Shown here: piece by piece, positions 12,118-23,778 of the stretch
How the letters are laid out: each line of letters starts with the position of its first letter
Numbering within the stretch: position 1 is the first letter of the stretch
DNA from: Macrocystis pyrifera
Taxonomy: Eukaryota > Sar > Phaeophyceae > Laminariales > Laminariaceae
Assembly (NCBI GenBank): GCA_031763025.1
Contig: JASSKH010000009.1
Location: forward strand, 2,666,001-2,730,000
Reading direction: 5' to 3'
Length of the DNA: 64,000 bases
Program-made: the position numbers and the translations under genes
Notes under the pieces: generated by a model
The model's input: the letters and a program-made list of their open reading frames with translations, nothing else
Told to the model about the DNA's origin: nothing
Database searches by the model: none

Positions 12118-15100
12118 CGTACTCGTTTGCTGTTCGCCTTAGTTTATTTAACCATTGAGGGGGGGGGGGGGAAGGGGGGGGGTTCTCATTTGTTGCTTGC
12201 CTTAGTTATTTTACCATTGACCACGCATCCCTTCCGAGACAGAGCACCGTCCCTACTGCTGATAAGAGACACCTCCACCACAGTTGGGCGCTCGTTACTT
12301 TTTTTCTATATATTGGGAGGGGTGAGGAGGGGGGAGGATAGGGGTGAGGGATCGGGAGAGGATTACAAGCTCGTCACGAGTACAGCGCACTTAGCCGCGG
12401 AAGGAGTGATAAATCTATTACTAACAAATCAACCGAACTCTTTGCCCCTGCGAACATTTTCGCGGTGCGGCATCGAACACTGACGATACTTAAATCCACA
12501 TCACGCTGGCTGAACCGCCACCGCCACCACAGCAGTGTACCCATCGGTCATGAAACGTTCTGCTCCCAATTTCAATAACTCATTCCTAACAATTCAGAAC
12601 TTCCAGCTGGCTCCAGTGTTGTGCGTTTCGGCGTAGCAACTGTAACCCCCCTTCCCCCCCCGGCGCGCCAAGGGTTAGCGGCGCCGTCTAAGGGACCTTG
12701 CTTGACCCCTCTAGTACTACAGCCCCGTTCTGGGGACAAACTACTTGCAATTTGACTGGTTTGTCCCGAGAACGGGACTGCAGTCCTAAGAGGGTTATAA
12801 CCTCACGCCACCCGTCTACTGGACCCCACCCCACTATTTCGGGGGAACACAGCAATATTACGGGGGACCATAGTAAACGGGACCAAATTTTCTTAGTAAA
12901 AAATAGGGAAATATATAGGTTTTCGTGTGTACCGTAGGTGCCATTTACTATGGCCCTCCGTAATAGTGGTAATCAGAACCGAATATTGTGTGTAAACATA
13001 GGGGGATACATGGTTTTCGGGCACATCGTGGGGTTCTGGTTACTATTACGGGGGTCCATAGTTAATAGGACCTATGGTATACATAAAAAACCTACATATT
13101 TACCTATTTTTACCCACATTATTTGGTCCTAATTACTGCTGTGGTCCCCCGTAATATGTATTACTATGGCCCCTTGTAATAGTCGCGACCGATTACAAGC
13201 GCTCGAAAACAAGTACAACCGGGGAAGCTGTTTATAGACCTTTGCCCAGGTTCGACAAACGGCAGAAATGAATTTGATACAAAACACACCGACCCTGAAT
13301 CCAACCCCAACCCCGACCGCCTGGGAAATGTATCCGGATGAAGCTGGGAAAATTCTCGGAACGAAGCTAGGAAAATTCTCGGAATGAAGCCGGGATAAAC
13401 CTCGGAACGAAGCTTGGAACAATCTCGGAACAAAGCTGGGAAATTTCTCGAAATGAAGATGAGGAATTTCTATGAATAAATTTGTAATGACAAGCTAGTG
13501 TTGGTCATCAACCATGAATTGGAATCTAGGACAAGCCGTACGCACTACGCACTGGCAGCCAGCGCCAAGCCAAATCTCCAAAACTCTGCACCCGCACCCC
13601 TGACCTGCATACAGGTGCCAGCCGTCGCCTCCCACATCCACACCGTGCCGTCCTGGCTCCCCGTCAGCAAAACATTCCCCACGGTGTGCCAACTGAAAAA
13701 AAAAACGGCGGCGGAAAAAAAATGTTCCATTACTGTTTTGCTCGTGAGATATTCTTCCGCATACGCTCCGCGGTCCGTTTGCCGCTATCGACTTCTTCTG
13801 CGCTTCTGCGGCGTCGCATGGGATTCCCCACTGGAAACTTTAACTATCGGTGCCATGGTCAGGCGGTGCGTGAGAACGCGTGAAAACTTGCGTCGAATGC
13901 ATGTTCCCGAGGGTTGCGCCAACGAGCGAGATGGTGAGGGCTGCATAGTGTTGGATACGGTATTGACTTTTTAGATATCTCAAAATACCGAAATTTCGAT
14001 CAAGCTTATCGAACGTGTTTCTTTGCCCTCCATCCCCTGGCATCCCCGCGTTTTTTATGCGGATACTCAAAGAAACCTTCCATGTATCAAATATCGATAT
14101 CGTATCGACATTTTTTTTTTTTGTTTATCGGTATCATTGTATCGAGTATCGAGCTCGAATCTCGTTCTATATCCAACACTAGTGAGGGCACCACTGCAGT
14201 ACCAAAGGAGAATAAAAAAATCGCACAGGACGAAAAAAACGTCTCGCGGGGAGTAACGCCCTTAAACTTCCGCCTTTGAGCCAAACGAAAACGCACACAT
14301 ACACGCGGACGCACAAACACATACCAGGTGGACGGAGGCGAAGGGTTCGTTCGAGCGGTCGCTTCGGCTAGCAGAGGGCAACGCCTAGGGGTGGCTGGTC
14401 CTGGGCACGGTGTGGACTTATAAACGCACATGCGCAGAAAACAAAAACACATCACACACGCGCGCTCACAGGCACACAGGCGCACAAGCGCAGACACACA
14501 TCAAACATAATACAAACACGAAACACGAACACACACACAAACGCAGAAAACACAAAAAAAAAAGTTTTTAAAAATTCAAACACAAATACACACAACAATG
14601 GTCTCTGATCGACGCGCACTCTCAAACCCGAAAGCGCACACCCATCAGCTTCCCCCGACCATCGCAACACGCGACCAGCGCAAATAAACGTGACACTGGG
14701 CTGACTGACCTGGCTGAGCTGACTGAGCTGATTGAAACTACTAGCAAGTGCTCTCAAGTGAACTGAGTGAACTGAGTGAGCTGAGTGAACTGATTGGACT
14801 GAGTGAACTCGGTTGTCTCACGTGAGGCACTCGATGTCTTCCGGTCCTTCAAGAACGTGCTTCAGAGCGCCCGTCGACGCCTCCCAGATCTTGAGCAGAC
14901 CTCCGTAGCACCCGCTCGCCGCAAGACTCCCGTCCGCGCTGAAGCCCGCAGAGGCAACCGTGTCCGTGTGCCTGGCAGTGCGTAGCGGTAAGTCGAGTCG
15001 GAGCAAGTCAGGGCGGAAACCGAAGCCGCAAGATGGCGTGGTTGAGTCAACCGGCAGCGCGCGATGCCATGCAGTGTGATGTGATGTGATGCGGTGCATG

Positions 15101-18100
15101 CCACGCCATGCCATGCCATGCCATGCCATGCATGCTTCGCCATGCTACGCCATGCTACGCCATGCTACGCCATGCTACGCCATGCTACGCCATGCTACGC
15201 CATGCTACGCCATGCTACGCCATGCTACGCCATGCGACGTCATGCCAAACTATCAATACATCCTGCCCCGCCAACAAAGCGGTCTCCCAGACAAAACAAA
15301 ACAACAACAATACTAACACCAACAACACCAACAATAACAACTACAATACGCACGGCGAACACCAGCACCGACACCAACAACCATCACCAGAATCACCAAC
15401 AACAACAAAAACATAAATCCCAACAACAACTTGGACGAACTCCGAGGCACGGACAGAAAAACAGCGCTAAACAAATATGGACCCCCCGCGCTCGGACAGG
15501 TAACCACTGGAGATAGCTAACTACTGTAGTTACGGTAGCTGCTGGAGATGGGCAACTACTGGAGATAAGGTAACTACTCGAGATAAGTAACTACTAAAGA
15601 TAGGTAACTGCTGGAGACGGGTAACAAGCGAAGATAGGACACTGCTGCGGGGGTAGGTAAGGAGTGCGCTAATATAGGAGCGCGGCCTCGATGCGGATCG
15701 TTACCCTAAAGTCATCAGCTCACCCGCTGAGCTCACAAGACCCCGCCAGGGTCCCACCGCCGTCGATCGCCCACAAGAAGCCCTTGTCGTCGCCCCCCGC
15801 CGCTGACAAACTGAAACAGCAAAAAAAAAAAAAAAAAAAAAAAGTGCCAACCGTAGCAACGACGCTAAAACGGGAGGCAACCGTCGCCTGGTGAGCAGCG
15901 AGAACGACTGCATTTAGCTATTCCTCGTAACGACGTATTGCTCGTGGTTACGCATTACTCGTAATCTCTTATTACTCGTACCTATTACGCGTAATCCTTT
16001 TGAAGGCCGGGGCACGTATAGCAACCAGTACAATGATATTTGCGGTGTTGTCAGACTGGTATACTACTGTGACCACGGCTGGTCCACAAGATCGCTGAGG
16101 GTAAAACTTCCTACGAGTTAAGGTGGAAAGTAAAAGTGATGATGAGAAAACAACAAAAAACTAACACGGGTGGGCTAATGTAGTAATCAGAGCCCACGAC
16201 GGACCCAAAAAAACAGGCATCTCCCTATATGTTTACACACCGAATTTGGTTCTAATTACTATTTTCCTCCGTATATGATGCTCATCATCAAAATCTAATC
16301 CGAGCTTACAAGACACGGTCCAACAACTCTTGAGTGGAAGAATACCTCACGAGAAAAAAAACATACACGCGGAATGTACACAGAACTGACGCAAAAGTCG
16401 TGTGAGCACACGCAGCTGTTGCGAGTGGTGTGGTTCCAGAATGGGCGAAGCTGGCAGGTTCCCGAACGGGCAAGCTGACGTGGTTACCGAACGGGCAAGC
16501 TGACGTGGTTACCGAACGAGCAAGCTCACGCGGATACCGAATGGGTATGCTGACGCGGTTACCAATCGCAAATGAGCTGATGCGGATGTCATACACGTAA
16601 GCTGACGTGGATACCAAACGGTCAAGCTGAAGCTCAGATACCTACCGAGCAAAGGGGTACCCACCCAGAAAGCTGACGCGGATACCGACTGAGCAAAGGG
16701 GTACCTACCGGGCAAGCTGACACGGTTACCGAACGGGCCAGCTGGCGCGGCTACCGAATGAGTATTCTGGCATGGCCCCCGAACGATCAAGGTGACGGGA
16801 GATCGAGCGAGAAAGTCGACGCTTGTTGTCGAACGGGTGTGCGATCTCCTGCAAAAGCCCCCCCAAAAATGAGATATTGCAAACGACGTGCGTAGTGCAG
16901 GCACTGCTGTAGGCCCGTCCCAAGGCGGTTAACCCTGCCGATATTATCTTAGCACGAGCGAATACAAGTTTACGATTTACACCGCGCCAAAATAAGGTAC
17001 CGGTACCCCTTCCGAGCTGGCTGAAGCCGGGTTCTACGGCCGAGGTTCTACGGCCGACCGCCGAAAGAGATTCACTTGCAGGGTACGATTGTTCGCATAA
17101 CATCCCTCTTTTGCGCAACTAGATAATTTCAACTCCCCTGGTTGATTCACCCCCCCCCTATTTATATGTATTTACGTGTGGATACCATGTCTCCGGAACC
17201 AACACGTCTACCCATATAGTCGAAAGCCCAACATATTTCGAGAAAGCTCTTCCAGAAGCTTTACTCCGAGGAACTCGGGAGATTGTCATATCTGGATCTC
17301 GCTACGGAGCTTTCTCCTCCACGTTCCGCTGACGGATCCTCAGCGGCGTCTGTTCTGCCTAGCGGATTCTCCGCGGCGGGATTTAGGAAGCCCCCGCTGA
17401 ATTGTCCTTTGACCCGAGCGCCGCGAGAGCAACGATGATTGCTCGCCCCTCGGCTCTCACTCATCATCTCTCCCTGTCTCCTCCTGTTATCGCACCGCTG
17501 TATCATCCCGAGTTGGCACACACTCTAGCCGTCGTAGTTCAACAATAAGAACACTCGCGAACGCAGAGAGACGTGGGATCACGACCCACCGGCAGAAACC
17601 ACTACGTATCATACAACGCAGAACGAGTTGACGACAGTTACAAAATTTCCTGCTGTAGCGCGAGTTTCTTTAGACGACTATAAATATATATACCTGGTAT
17701 ATAACATGCTACCCTTACCTGCGACGAGACTTTTGGATTTACCGCGACGCAGTAAACCGCGTCCGAGTGCCCCTTGAAGGTCGCCATTGCCATGTCTTCA
17801 ACGGCTACCCCCTCGCCACCTTCCTCTTCATCCCCCTCCTCCTCGTCGTCGTCCATCCCGGCGTCTTCATTGCCTTCCCCCACCTGCCGCGCCGAAAACG
17901 ATTTTTTTCGCATGTATATATGAAACTTGCAAGCTATTTATTAATAGAGGTTGGGCCCGCTCGCAGCAGGACACAGCAGTAGTCGTTCCCAGGTGAGATT
18001 CTTCGCTGCTCTGCGTAGTGAGCGGGGTAACCAGTGCAAGCGCATTTTTTTCGTTTTTGCCGCCGCGGCTGTGAATATCGCGATTGCAAGCCTCGCTCGG

Positions 18101-18665
18101 AACTCTACATTAGTATAGTTATGTTCATATTTTTCGGGGTTCACCGAGTGGAGTTGCTTTCTCCCTCCTCGGCCATGCCGCGGTTCCCGCTTTCGGTGCT
18201 TGTCGTGCGTCGGTTTTCCCACCCCTTCATTCCGACCTTCCAGAGTTTAGAGAACCGTATGACTCGTAGTATGTATGGTTCACCAGGATGGCACTGCCGT
18301 TGAAGGTTGAAGAGCTTTAGGCATGTTGAAGTTCGGCATCGGTAACGAAATGCCTGCTGCTGCTGCTTTGGCGTGCTGTAAAAAAACAGAAGCAGGTTCA
18401 TATCATAGCTGGTGGGGCACAGGTTACCGGCAGTCGAGCCTCATGCGCTGGGCTTCGTGAGGACAGCCACCGCCAGCATGTTGTACCAACACACACAATA
18501 TGTCAACATTGAAACAAGCAGCAGCAGCAGCATTGCTGCACGCTCTGCACTGGAGAAGCGCCGCACCTCGTATTCCGCTGCAATTTCGCCTGCCTCTATG
18601 AAATCAGCGTCGTTATCCCCTTGACCACCAGGAAGCCCTCCCGCTTCGGAATGGTCTTCGTCCAT
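7584..18665 (-). CDS. AAMP: AAMP-type WD40 repeat protein (complete, nine exons)
   Basis: Exons in coding order: 18665-18567 (ATG), 17883-17719, 15810-15724, 14971-14822, 13692-13605, 12008-11833, 10857-10737, 8665-8504, 7835-7584 (stop TAA). All have GT donors and AG acceptors. The predicted product is 432 residues, matching human AAMP (about 434). An acidic N-terminus (MDEDHSEAGG..., DDDEEEGDEEEGG) precedes WD repeats such as GHSDAVYCVAVNP, GLLKIWEASTG, GTVWMWEATAG, ATVRVWAPRTGE, GGLKVWDSVSG and GNVRVWDARTG; each exon aligns to its AAMP counterpart in order. AAMP/Sqt1-type proteins are cytosolic scaffolds, the yeast member being a ribosomal-protein chaperone; the role here is inferred. Phase agrees everywhere except exon 3, which is one base too long: a C6 run at 15793-15798 should be C5. 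Several introns are packed with microsatellites and MITEs. Confidence 0.92.
7995..8151 (+). mobile_element. poly(C)-tailed family B
   Basis: CGGCGAAAGAGGAAGGGGAT through GAGCGCCCAATTGGGAG and GGTGCTCCGTCTC to ACAAATGAGTACGCCCCCC. It lacks the CGAAAGGGATGCGTGG segment. In the last AAMP intron. Confidence 0.65.
8718..8862 (+). repeat. microsatellites (GTT)n and (CATCC/CATCA)n
   Basis: GTT repeats near 8725-8746, then CATCC and CATCA pentamers 8808-8862. In an AAMP intron. Confidence 0.8.
8925..9190 (-). repeat. GATCT-rich dispersed repeat
   Basis: Reverse orientation of the family: GATCATACAGATC words, GCCCGGCAACATGAGCTAG and GATCTAGATCATCA. In an AAMP intron. Confidence 0.6.
9497..9608. mobile_element. 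TA-MITE copy 3
   Basis: TTACGGGGGACC start and GGTCCCCCGTAA end, TA on the left and TA one base beyond the right end. In an AAMP intron. Confidence 0.85.
10063..10262. mobile_element. GGACTGCAGTCC-family copy interrupted by a TA-MITE
   Basis: The left part holds CCCTTTTAGGACTGCAATTCC and the right part CGTCCCCAGAACGGGACTGC. TA-MITE copy 4 (10115-10221) lies between them, so it is the younger insertion. Confidence 0.5.
10115..10221. mobile_element. TA-MITE copy 4, nested
   Basis: Flanked by TA. It splits a copy of the GGACTGCAGTCC palindromic family, whose halves lie at about 10063 and 10224-10262. In an AAMP intron. Confidence 0.8.
10517..10621. mobile_element. TA-MITE copy 5
   Basis: Left end slightly diverged (TTGCGGAGGGCC), right end intact, TA on both sides. 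In an AAMP intron. Confidence 0.82.
11340..11810 (+). repeat. long degenerate CTA/CTG microsatellite
   Basis: About 470 bp of CTACTG, CTACTA and GCTACT words directly after AAMP exon 6 on the coding strand. It keeps long frames open in both directions that are not genes. Confidence 0.85.
12046..12305 (-). mobile_element. poly(C)-tailed family B pair with G72 tract
   Basis: 72 G (12046-12117), then CGTACTCGTTTGCTGTTCGCC, a second G tract, GTTCTCATTTGTTGCTTGCC and ACGCATCCCTTCCGAGAC. Two nested or tandem minus-strand copies. In an AAMP intron, about 40 bp from exon 6. Confidence 0.7.
12705..12803. mobile_element. palindromic MITE, GGACTGCAGTCC family
   Basis: Left half has CCCCGTTCTGGGGACAAACT; right half has TTTGTCCCGAGAACGGGACT and GCAGTCCTAAGAGGG, forming long imperfect inverted repeats. 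Exact ends uncertain. In an AAMP intron. Confidence 0.6.
12858..12963. mobile_element. TA-MITE copy 6
   Basis: Intact ends with TA borders. Followed directly by a related element and then copy 7, forming a cluster in an AAMP intron. Confidence 0.82.
12964..13045. mobile_element. related short palindromic element (GGTAATCAGAACC type)
   Basis: Starts GGTAATCAGAACC and ends GGTTCTGGTTAC, an inverted repeat around a core resembling CATAGGGGGATAC. Sits exactly between two TA-MITEs. Similar units at 16175-16276, 37524-37622 and 50957-51044. Confidence 0.6.
13046..13154. mobile_element. TA-MITE copy 7
   Basis: TTACGGGGGTCC start and GGTCCCCCGTAA end, TA borders. In an AAMP intron. Confidence 0.85.
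14690..14815 (+). repeat. GAACTGAGTGA-type tandem repeat
   Basis: About 10-11 bp units (GTGAACTGAGTGAACTGAGT) beside AAMP exon 4. Confidence 0.65.
15088..15245 (+). repeat. minisatellite, CATGCTACGC unit
   Basis: A CCATG pentamer run grades into about ten near-perfect copies of the 10-mer CATGCTACGC. In AAMP intron 3, about 100 bp from exon 4. Confidence 0.85.
15515..15660 (+). repeat. degenerate tandem repeat, GGTAACTACTGGAGATA unit
   Basis: About six units of roughly 22 bp between AAMP exons 3 and 4. Confidence 0.6.
15793..15798 (-). other. one-base excess in homopolymer inside AAMP exon 3
   Basis: Six C on the + strand (six G in the coding strand). With five, exon 3 reads FVSGGGDDKGFLW, a normal WD-repeat strand, starts in phase 0 as exon 2 demands and ends with two bases as exon 4 demands. 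With six, the frame is lost across the exon 2/3 junction. Likely a homopolymer sequencing or assembly error; a true frameshift allele is the alternative. Confidence 0.8.
16175..16276. mobile_element. related short palindromic element
   Basis: Contains GTAATCAGAGCCC and GGTTCTAATTACTA as diverged inverted ends and the core CCCTATATGTTTACAC. In AAMP intron 2. Confidence 0.5.
16420..16800 (+). repeat. tandem repeat, ~25-bp CGAACGGGCAAGCTGACGTG unit
   Basis: About 12 diverging units alternating GGTTACC/GGATACC with GGGCAAGCTGACG. In AAMP intron 2. Confidence 0.7.
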
Positions 18666-19995
18666 GTCTGTCCCCAAATGCACATTCGTGTGGTGACAAC
18701 GGTTGATGAGCACACGAAATGGAGTGAGAGAGATGGGCAAATGTTGGACGACCACGAGGGACATGCGATGAGGTGCAACGCAAAACATTGTCAGGGCGTT
18801 GAGCGGTCTGCTTGGGAACACCCGCTGGGCACAAGCAACGGCGTGTAAAGTACTCGTACCGGCATTTATTAATATGTTTTTATTTAGCCACGATAACTTG
18901 TTGACGGAAGAAAGAACGAACGCGCCGTACATGGCCGTAATAATAGACGTGCGCTGCCGGTAGCTTTGCATTGGTTTGGGCTTGTCAGTTCGCAGTACAT
19001 GATGAAGCAATTAAGACACGCAACACAGCATACCTTCTGTTCTGGGGGCACTCCTCAACTCTTAGATTTTAACGCTCGTGGCGCGTGGGTCTGCGTCCAG
19101 CCCGGGCTTCTTCCCACGGCTGCGGGGAGTGCGGGCATGTTTCAACATGGGTTTCTACATATAACGAAAGGCGTTTTCGTTGGATTTTTCTGAAGCCAGG
19201 TCACCAGTCACCAGGCTACGTGCAGCAGCCTGCCCCAGCCCCAGCTATGTGCGAAGCAACATTGTGAACATGTTAGCGCGCCCAGTAAGCATGGTGGCCT
19301 CGTCCATCCATTTGGCTTGGTGCATCGATCGGTGTCGAGCCGCTATTGCAGAGTATGCAGTGCAATATGCTTCCTTGCTCTTGTCGTCCCTAAACCCGCC
19401 GCATGTTTGAATGGGCACAGTAGTGGCGGAGAGGCAGACACAAGGAGCAGCAGTGGATTTAGCCTCCGATCCCTCGACGGGGACTGGATCACAGACCCAA
19501 CACCGAGGCTTAGGACGACAGGAAGATTCGACGGCCTCATCCCTCGTTCGTGCCGTGTGAATCACGGCCTGGTATACGACAAGCGGGGGGTCCCAACTCT
19601 GCAGTTTTTGCTGTCGCATGCTCGTCAAGCCGATTGGTCATCGTCGTGAACTGCAAAGAGCAGGGTCGGGGTGTCGGGATGTGCGAGGTGCGGGCCTACG
19701 ATGAAACCTGAAGGTGACAGACGATAGGTCATAACGGTTGCACTCAACGTGCGGCAAGGTCTAAACTCTACAGGCGGCTCAATCGGATGCGCGTGGGGCC
19801 TTGCTCAAGCCCCCCCACTCACTACGCGCCCCATCCCACCTCCAGTCGACGACGACACGACGACCGATATATTGTCAAGGTGAGGTGATGTTTCTCCAAA
19901 GCTGCCACTACTGCTGTACAGGCTACTCACACGGCAGCAGTAGCGTGTATTTTACCTGGTATCTGGGTGGTAGATATGATAGCATAGCAGCTTTA

Positions 19996-20425
19996 GGGTG
20001 TGTCCTCTCCAAAGAGCATGTGAAGGAGCGGGACGGAACGAGGCTGCTCGTGGTCGTTTGTTCCGTTCCTATGTACAAAAGCGTCTTTGGGTAAATGCAG
20101 AATCCTGGGCCTCGCAGCCGAATCAGTACTATACGTACGAACGGTATTTTTTGCACATGCCACAAAAAAAAAAGGTGTCGACGTCCATCATCGGTGGTGT
20201 CCATCAGTTACGTCAAATGAGATGATATTTGTTTCCGTTCGGTCCCCCCCCCAAACAGCAAAGAAGACAAAGGGGTGCAGGTGCAACACTTCTTCTTCCT
20301 TTTCCAGGATATAGGCTATTTTCTGCGGCTGCATTGAACCTAATCGTTTTCCATGACCAATCAGCACCAATTCATGTGACAAAATAATGTTCCACTCGGT
20401 TCGTTCCTAAAGGCTCTCTAGGGAG
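19996..20425. mobile_element. second copy of the 432-bp MITE, right end degraded
   Basis: Starts GGGTGTGTCCTCTCC after TTTA and is similar throughout to 34432-34863, including CAGAATCCTGGGCCTCGC and CAACACTTCTTCTTCC. The right terminal repeat stops near CTCTCTAGGGAG, without the terminal GACACACCC. Confidence 0.7.
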
Positions 20426-21636
20426 TATCTTTTTTATATCATACCATTGTTCAGTAGTGTGCGGTTTGGACTTGAGAGGGGAAAATTAAGAATTGACGAA
20501 ATGTAATGACCATTGCAACATCGACCACCCGAAGCCACGTGGTTACAAGATTATCAGAGAAACGAGTCCTAGGCTTCGGTGTCCGTTTGGTGGAAACCCT
20601 CGATTCAGTAGATCAGGTCGGCGTGGGACCATGGTGCTCAGTCTCATACTCGTGTACCCAGGACCAGTTTGGAGGGCTCGGGCACGGATGGGATCAGGTT
20701 GCCAATCGAGCGTAGGGTGGGTTTGTGGAAAAAAGGGTTTTGCATCCCCGGTGTGCAATTCGGTGTCTTGTCTAATATACAAGGAAATAATGCTACGGTA
20801 TACGCAAGGGTTCTCGACAATAGGAGAAAACGACCTACGCTCGTTCCCAGTGTCAAAATAAAAAACAAACCAGTGCAGTGGGATTTTCTGGACGAAATTA
20901 CAAAAAGCGAGTTTTTTTTTCAAATTTGTATTTTACTTGGTTTTGGTATACCCCCCCTGTCCGGGTTTCGAAAATTGGTGTTAATAGTGGGGTGTCGGGA
21001 CTTTGTTTTTCGTGGACCCCTGGTATACCCGTACTGCTGCGCGCTCACTTTTCAACACTACTACTCGGTTGATAAGACTATGCATCTCGATTGCTTTTCT
21101 GGTGTAATATACGGGTCGGTTGCAGTAAACGGTAAACGGGGAAGGAGGGCAGGCGGTGGTTTCTTTCGTGCCTCCCGCCCTGCCTCCCCATGAGAGGGCG
21201 CTTCAAAACCGCCGTATTGTATCTCGCCCCCAAGAGCAGCGTACCGCGCAAACGACCTTTGATGACTACGCGGGCAGAGAACAACCGGGTGGACAGATAC
21301 GGGCCGAACATTACGACACACACACAACACAGCAGTCTCGCCGACTACTGTCTTGATGACTGCCAGTACGCTGCTGCGCAATGACACTGCTGCTGTTACG
21401 TCTGCGCGAAATGCGTTCGGGTGGAAATTGCCCGGGTAGCCCTACTAATAGTGGTAGTTTATCGTTGGCCACTGGTCACCACATACACGCGAATGCAGGC
21501 CCAAGGCACACGCACGTTTTTGTCGGTGGTAGACTCCATGTAAGGGTGGAGCTTGTCAGTCCTATTATGGTACATAGCTTATGTTTTGCGGCGGACGGAA
21601 AGTTTCTCGGCGCAAGTTTCCAGCGAGTTGCGGGGG

Positions 21637-21745
21637 GGGGGGGGGGGGGGGGAGGGGGGGTGTACTCATGTTCATGCATGGCCGTAGTCGTATGGCCATA
21701 GACCTCGCATCCCACCAGTGCCGGGGCGGAGCACGTTGGGTTTTC
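21637..21745 (-). mobile_element. poly(C)-tailed family A, truncated
   Basis: A poly(G) tract, then TGTACTCATGTTCATGCATG and onward to the GGGTTTTC segment. Minus-strand orientation, 5'-truncated. Confidence 0.7.
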
Positions 21746-22920
21746 AGGGAGGAGGGGGGGGGTGCGCGATTTCGTCAACGCCCTCTACAAAGGTGTTTTG
21801 AGACTGCCTCGGCTCAGGAGCGTGCCTAGAACCGGCAGACGTCCTGGGTCCTAGGGCCGGCCCTTCGAGTACAAGACTCCCGTTTTTTTTTCTAAGTGAT
21901 AACATGTCCAAGAGGCGGATTCCATTGCCCTGCCGTAAAGCAGCTCATGAGTTCCTTCGCAGCAATATGACGTGCTGGGGGTTGCTCGCTCGTGCCGCCT
22001 CCGACTGCTCTAGGTCTTGGCTGTGGTTCGCCACTAGTAGGGTTTGTCTGCTAGCTGGAAGCACCCCGTCGGTCTCGCGATTGACATGGCCTGTAACTAC
22101 GATACCCCCCGCCTGTCTCGCGCTTGAATCAGATGCTCGACCAATGGCAGCGACAAGTTTCCCTGCTCTGTTAATAGGCGCTTGGTGGCTTTGGTCAAGA
22201 TGGCAGCAAGGCAGACAAACGGCTGCAAGATCAGGTGCGCGAATGCCCGTCGTGCCTACGTCCAAGCGTGAGATGTGTCCCGGCTGTGCCCCGTGCTTAT
22301 GGCGGTCATATCAGGCGTATGTGTACAAATTTTTTTTGTGCTTCAATGTATGCTATAAGTATGTGGCCGTCTATCTCTCCAGCTGATAACAAAAATTGGA
22401 ATATCAGCACGGAGACGGCCGTAGTCACTCACCGTCCATATCAGGCTCACAAGACCGAAACACATACAATTTTTAGCGGACCGCGCTATCTCACCCAACA
22501 CACCGCATGCACGCATTCGCGCCATCTGTTTTACGCAGGAAGAAGCGGGAGGATCCAAGAACTACGGGCCCACCTGACTTGGACAAGGTTTCGGCCGCGT
22601 CACTGTTTCTGAATTGGTGCTTGCTTGCAGGGGAGAAGGGGTGCAGAGGGTGTTGCGACATTGTTGCTATCTTCTCCCTTGTCTGTTGTTGGTCGTTTCG
22701 AGTTTGAACGTGCATGAGCGAGAAGTTTTACACGGCTGGGGGCTGAGAGTTTGCTGAGGGGGCTCTTTTGGACCTTACAGAAATTGCTGTTTATCGTCCG
22801 TTGTTGTCGCTTGGTAAGTTTTCTTTGTTTGGGCCGGATGCTTCTGTGGAATGCAACGTGACCTACAGCACTACAGTAGTAGCAGTAGTATTAATAGTAG
22901 CGTCCCTGGAATGGACGAGC

Positions 22921-23262
22921 AAGACAGTTTTTTATTTTATTTTATTTTATCATCACTTTTACCTTCCTGCTTGGCTTGTACTAGTAGGTTTTACCCTCAG
23001 CGATCTTCTGGACTAGCCATTATCGCAGGTGTCGTCCCCCCCCCCCCCCGATACGTGCCTTCATTTTTATCGCGCATCAAATTCAGCATCCCTACTGCTC
23101 GTCGATTTTCATCAATTGTTGCTAACGCACGCTCTTGCCCTTTCCGCGATTCAAGTTTTTATGCAAGAAAAAGTCACTACGAGTATGCACTCGGTGAGAC
23201 TCGAACGCACGAAATTGATCTTAGTAGGCACGCGGACCACCTACCAAGCCACCGGGGACTGT
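22921..23262 (-). mobile_element. tRNA-derived SINE
   Basis: Minus strand. The 5' head has an A-box (TGGCTTGGTAGG, + 23240-23251) and a T-arm/B-box (GTGCG-TTCGAGT-CTCAC, + 23194-23210), then a roughly 200-bp body and a 3' A-rich tail of repeated TAAAA. Flanks ATGGACGAGC and ATAGAGGAGC could be a decayed target duplication (8 of 10). Confidence 0.75.
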
Positions 23263-23710
23263 ATAGAGGAGCTGGGGTTGTGTACAGTACGGCACCGCCA
23301 AGTGCTGGCTTGCTGTGAAACTGAAGCTCGACCAACGAACTGGCTTGACAATAGAGATATTTCGCGAACGGCGTTTTTCGATGAAAACGGCTGTGGGTAG
23401 GACAGGACCCCTTCTATACTTTTTTTTTTTATAGATCGTCACTATTAATAGCCTGTTCCTTAAATAAAAAAAAGCGAAACACGGTACACACCACGACTCA
23501 CCACATAGCAGTCAAGCCCCACCCTAGCCACACACGCCCCACTCTCCACTCGAATAACCAATCCAGAACACCAGCGCTCTGTCGATGCCTTTGATGCTTA
23601 AATGTCCTGATTCCTGCGACCGCAATCTAGGACTGTACGTCACTGCACCATCGAGTGTGGGTGTCTCTACCCAGACATCCCAGGCGGGCATTGTAAGGGC
23701 TGCAATTAGC

Positions 23711-23778
23711 GCCAAGATAAGGTGCTGCGGGAGAGCTTGTTAAGTTTGGCAAGCTCTCCCGCAGCACCTTGTCTTGGC
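23711..23778. repeat. long hairpin, 29-bp arms
   Basis: GCCAAGATAAGGTGCTGCGG onward to 23739 pairs with 23750-23778 across a 10-nt loop with a single mismatch (a G-U in RNA). Part of the right arm is repeated near 23823-23845. Intergenic. No assigned function; hairpin RNA precursor or MITE remnant are both possible. Confidence 0.75.

Noticed and set aside
15088..15245. CRISPR-like array
   Set aside because: Units are contiguous 10-mers without spacers, in a eukaryotic intron.
20669..21193. 174-codon + frame
   Set aside because: No family resemblance and no splice partners; treated as chance.
21904..22386. 160-codon + frame in the gene-poor region
   Set aside because: No recognisable domain, irregular Cys/Trp-rich composition, overlapping antisense frame and no partner exons.
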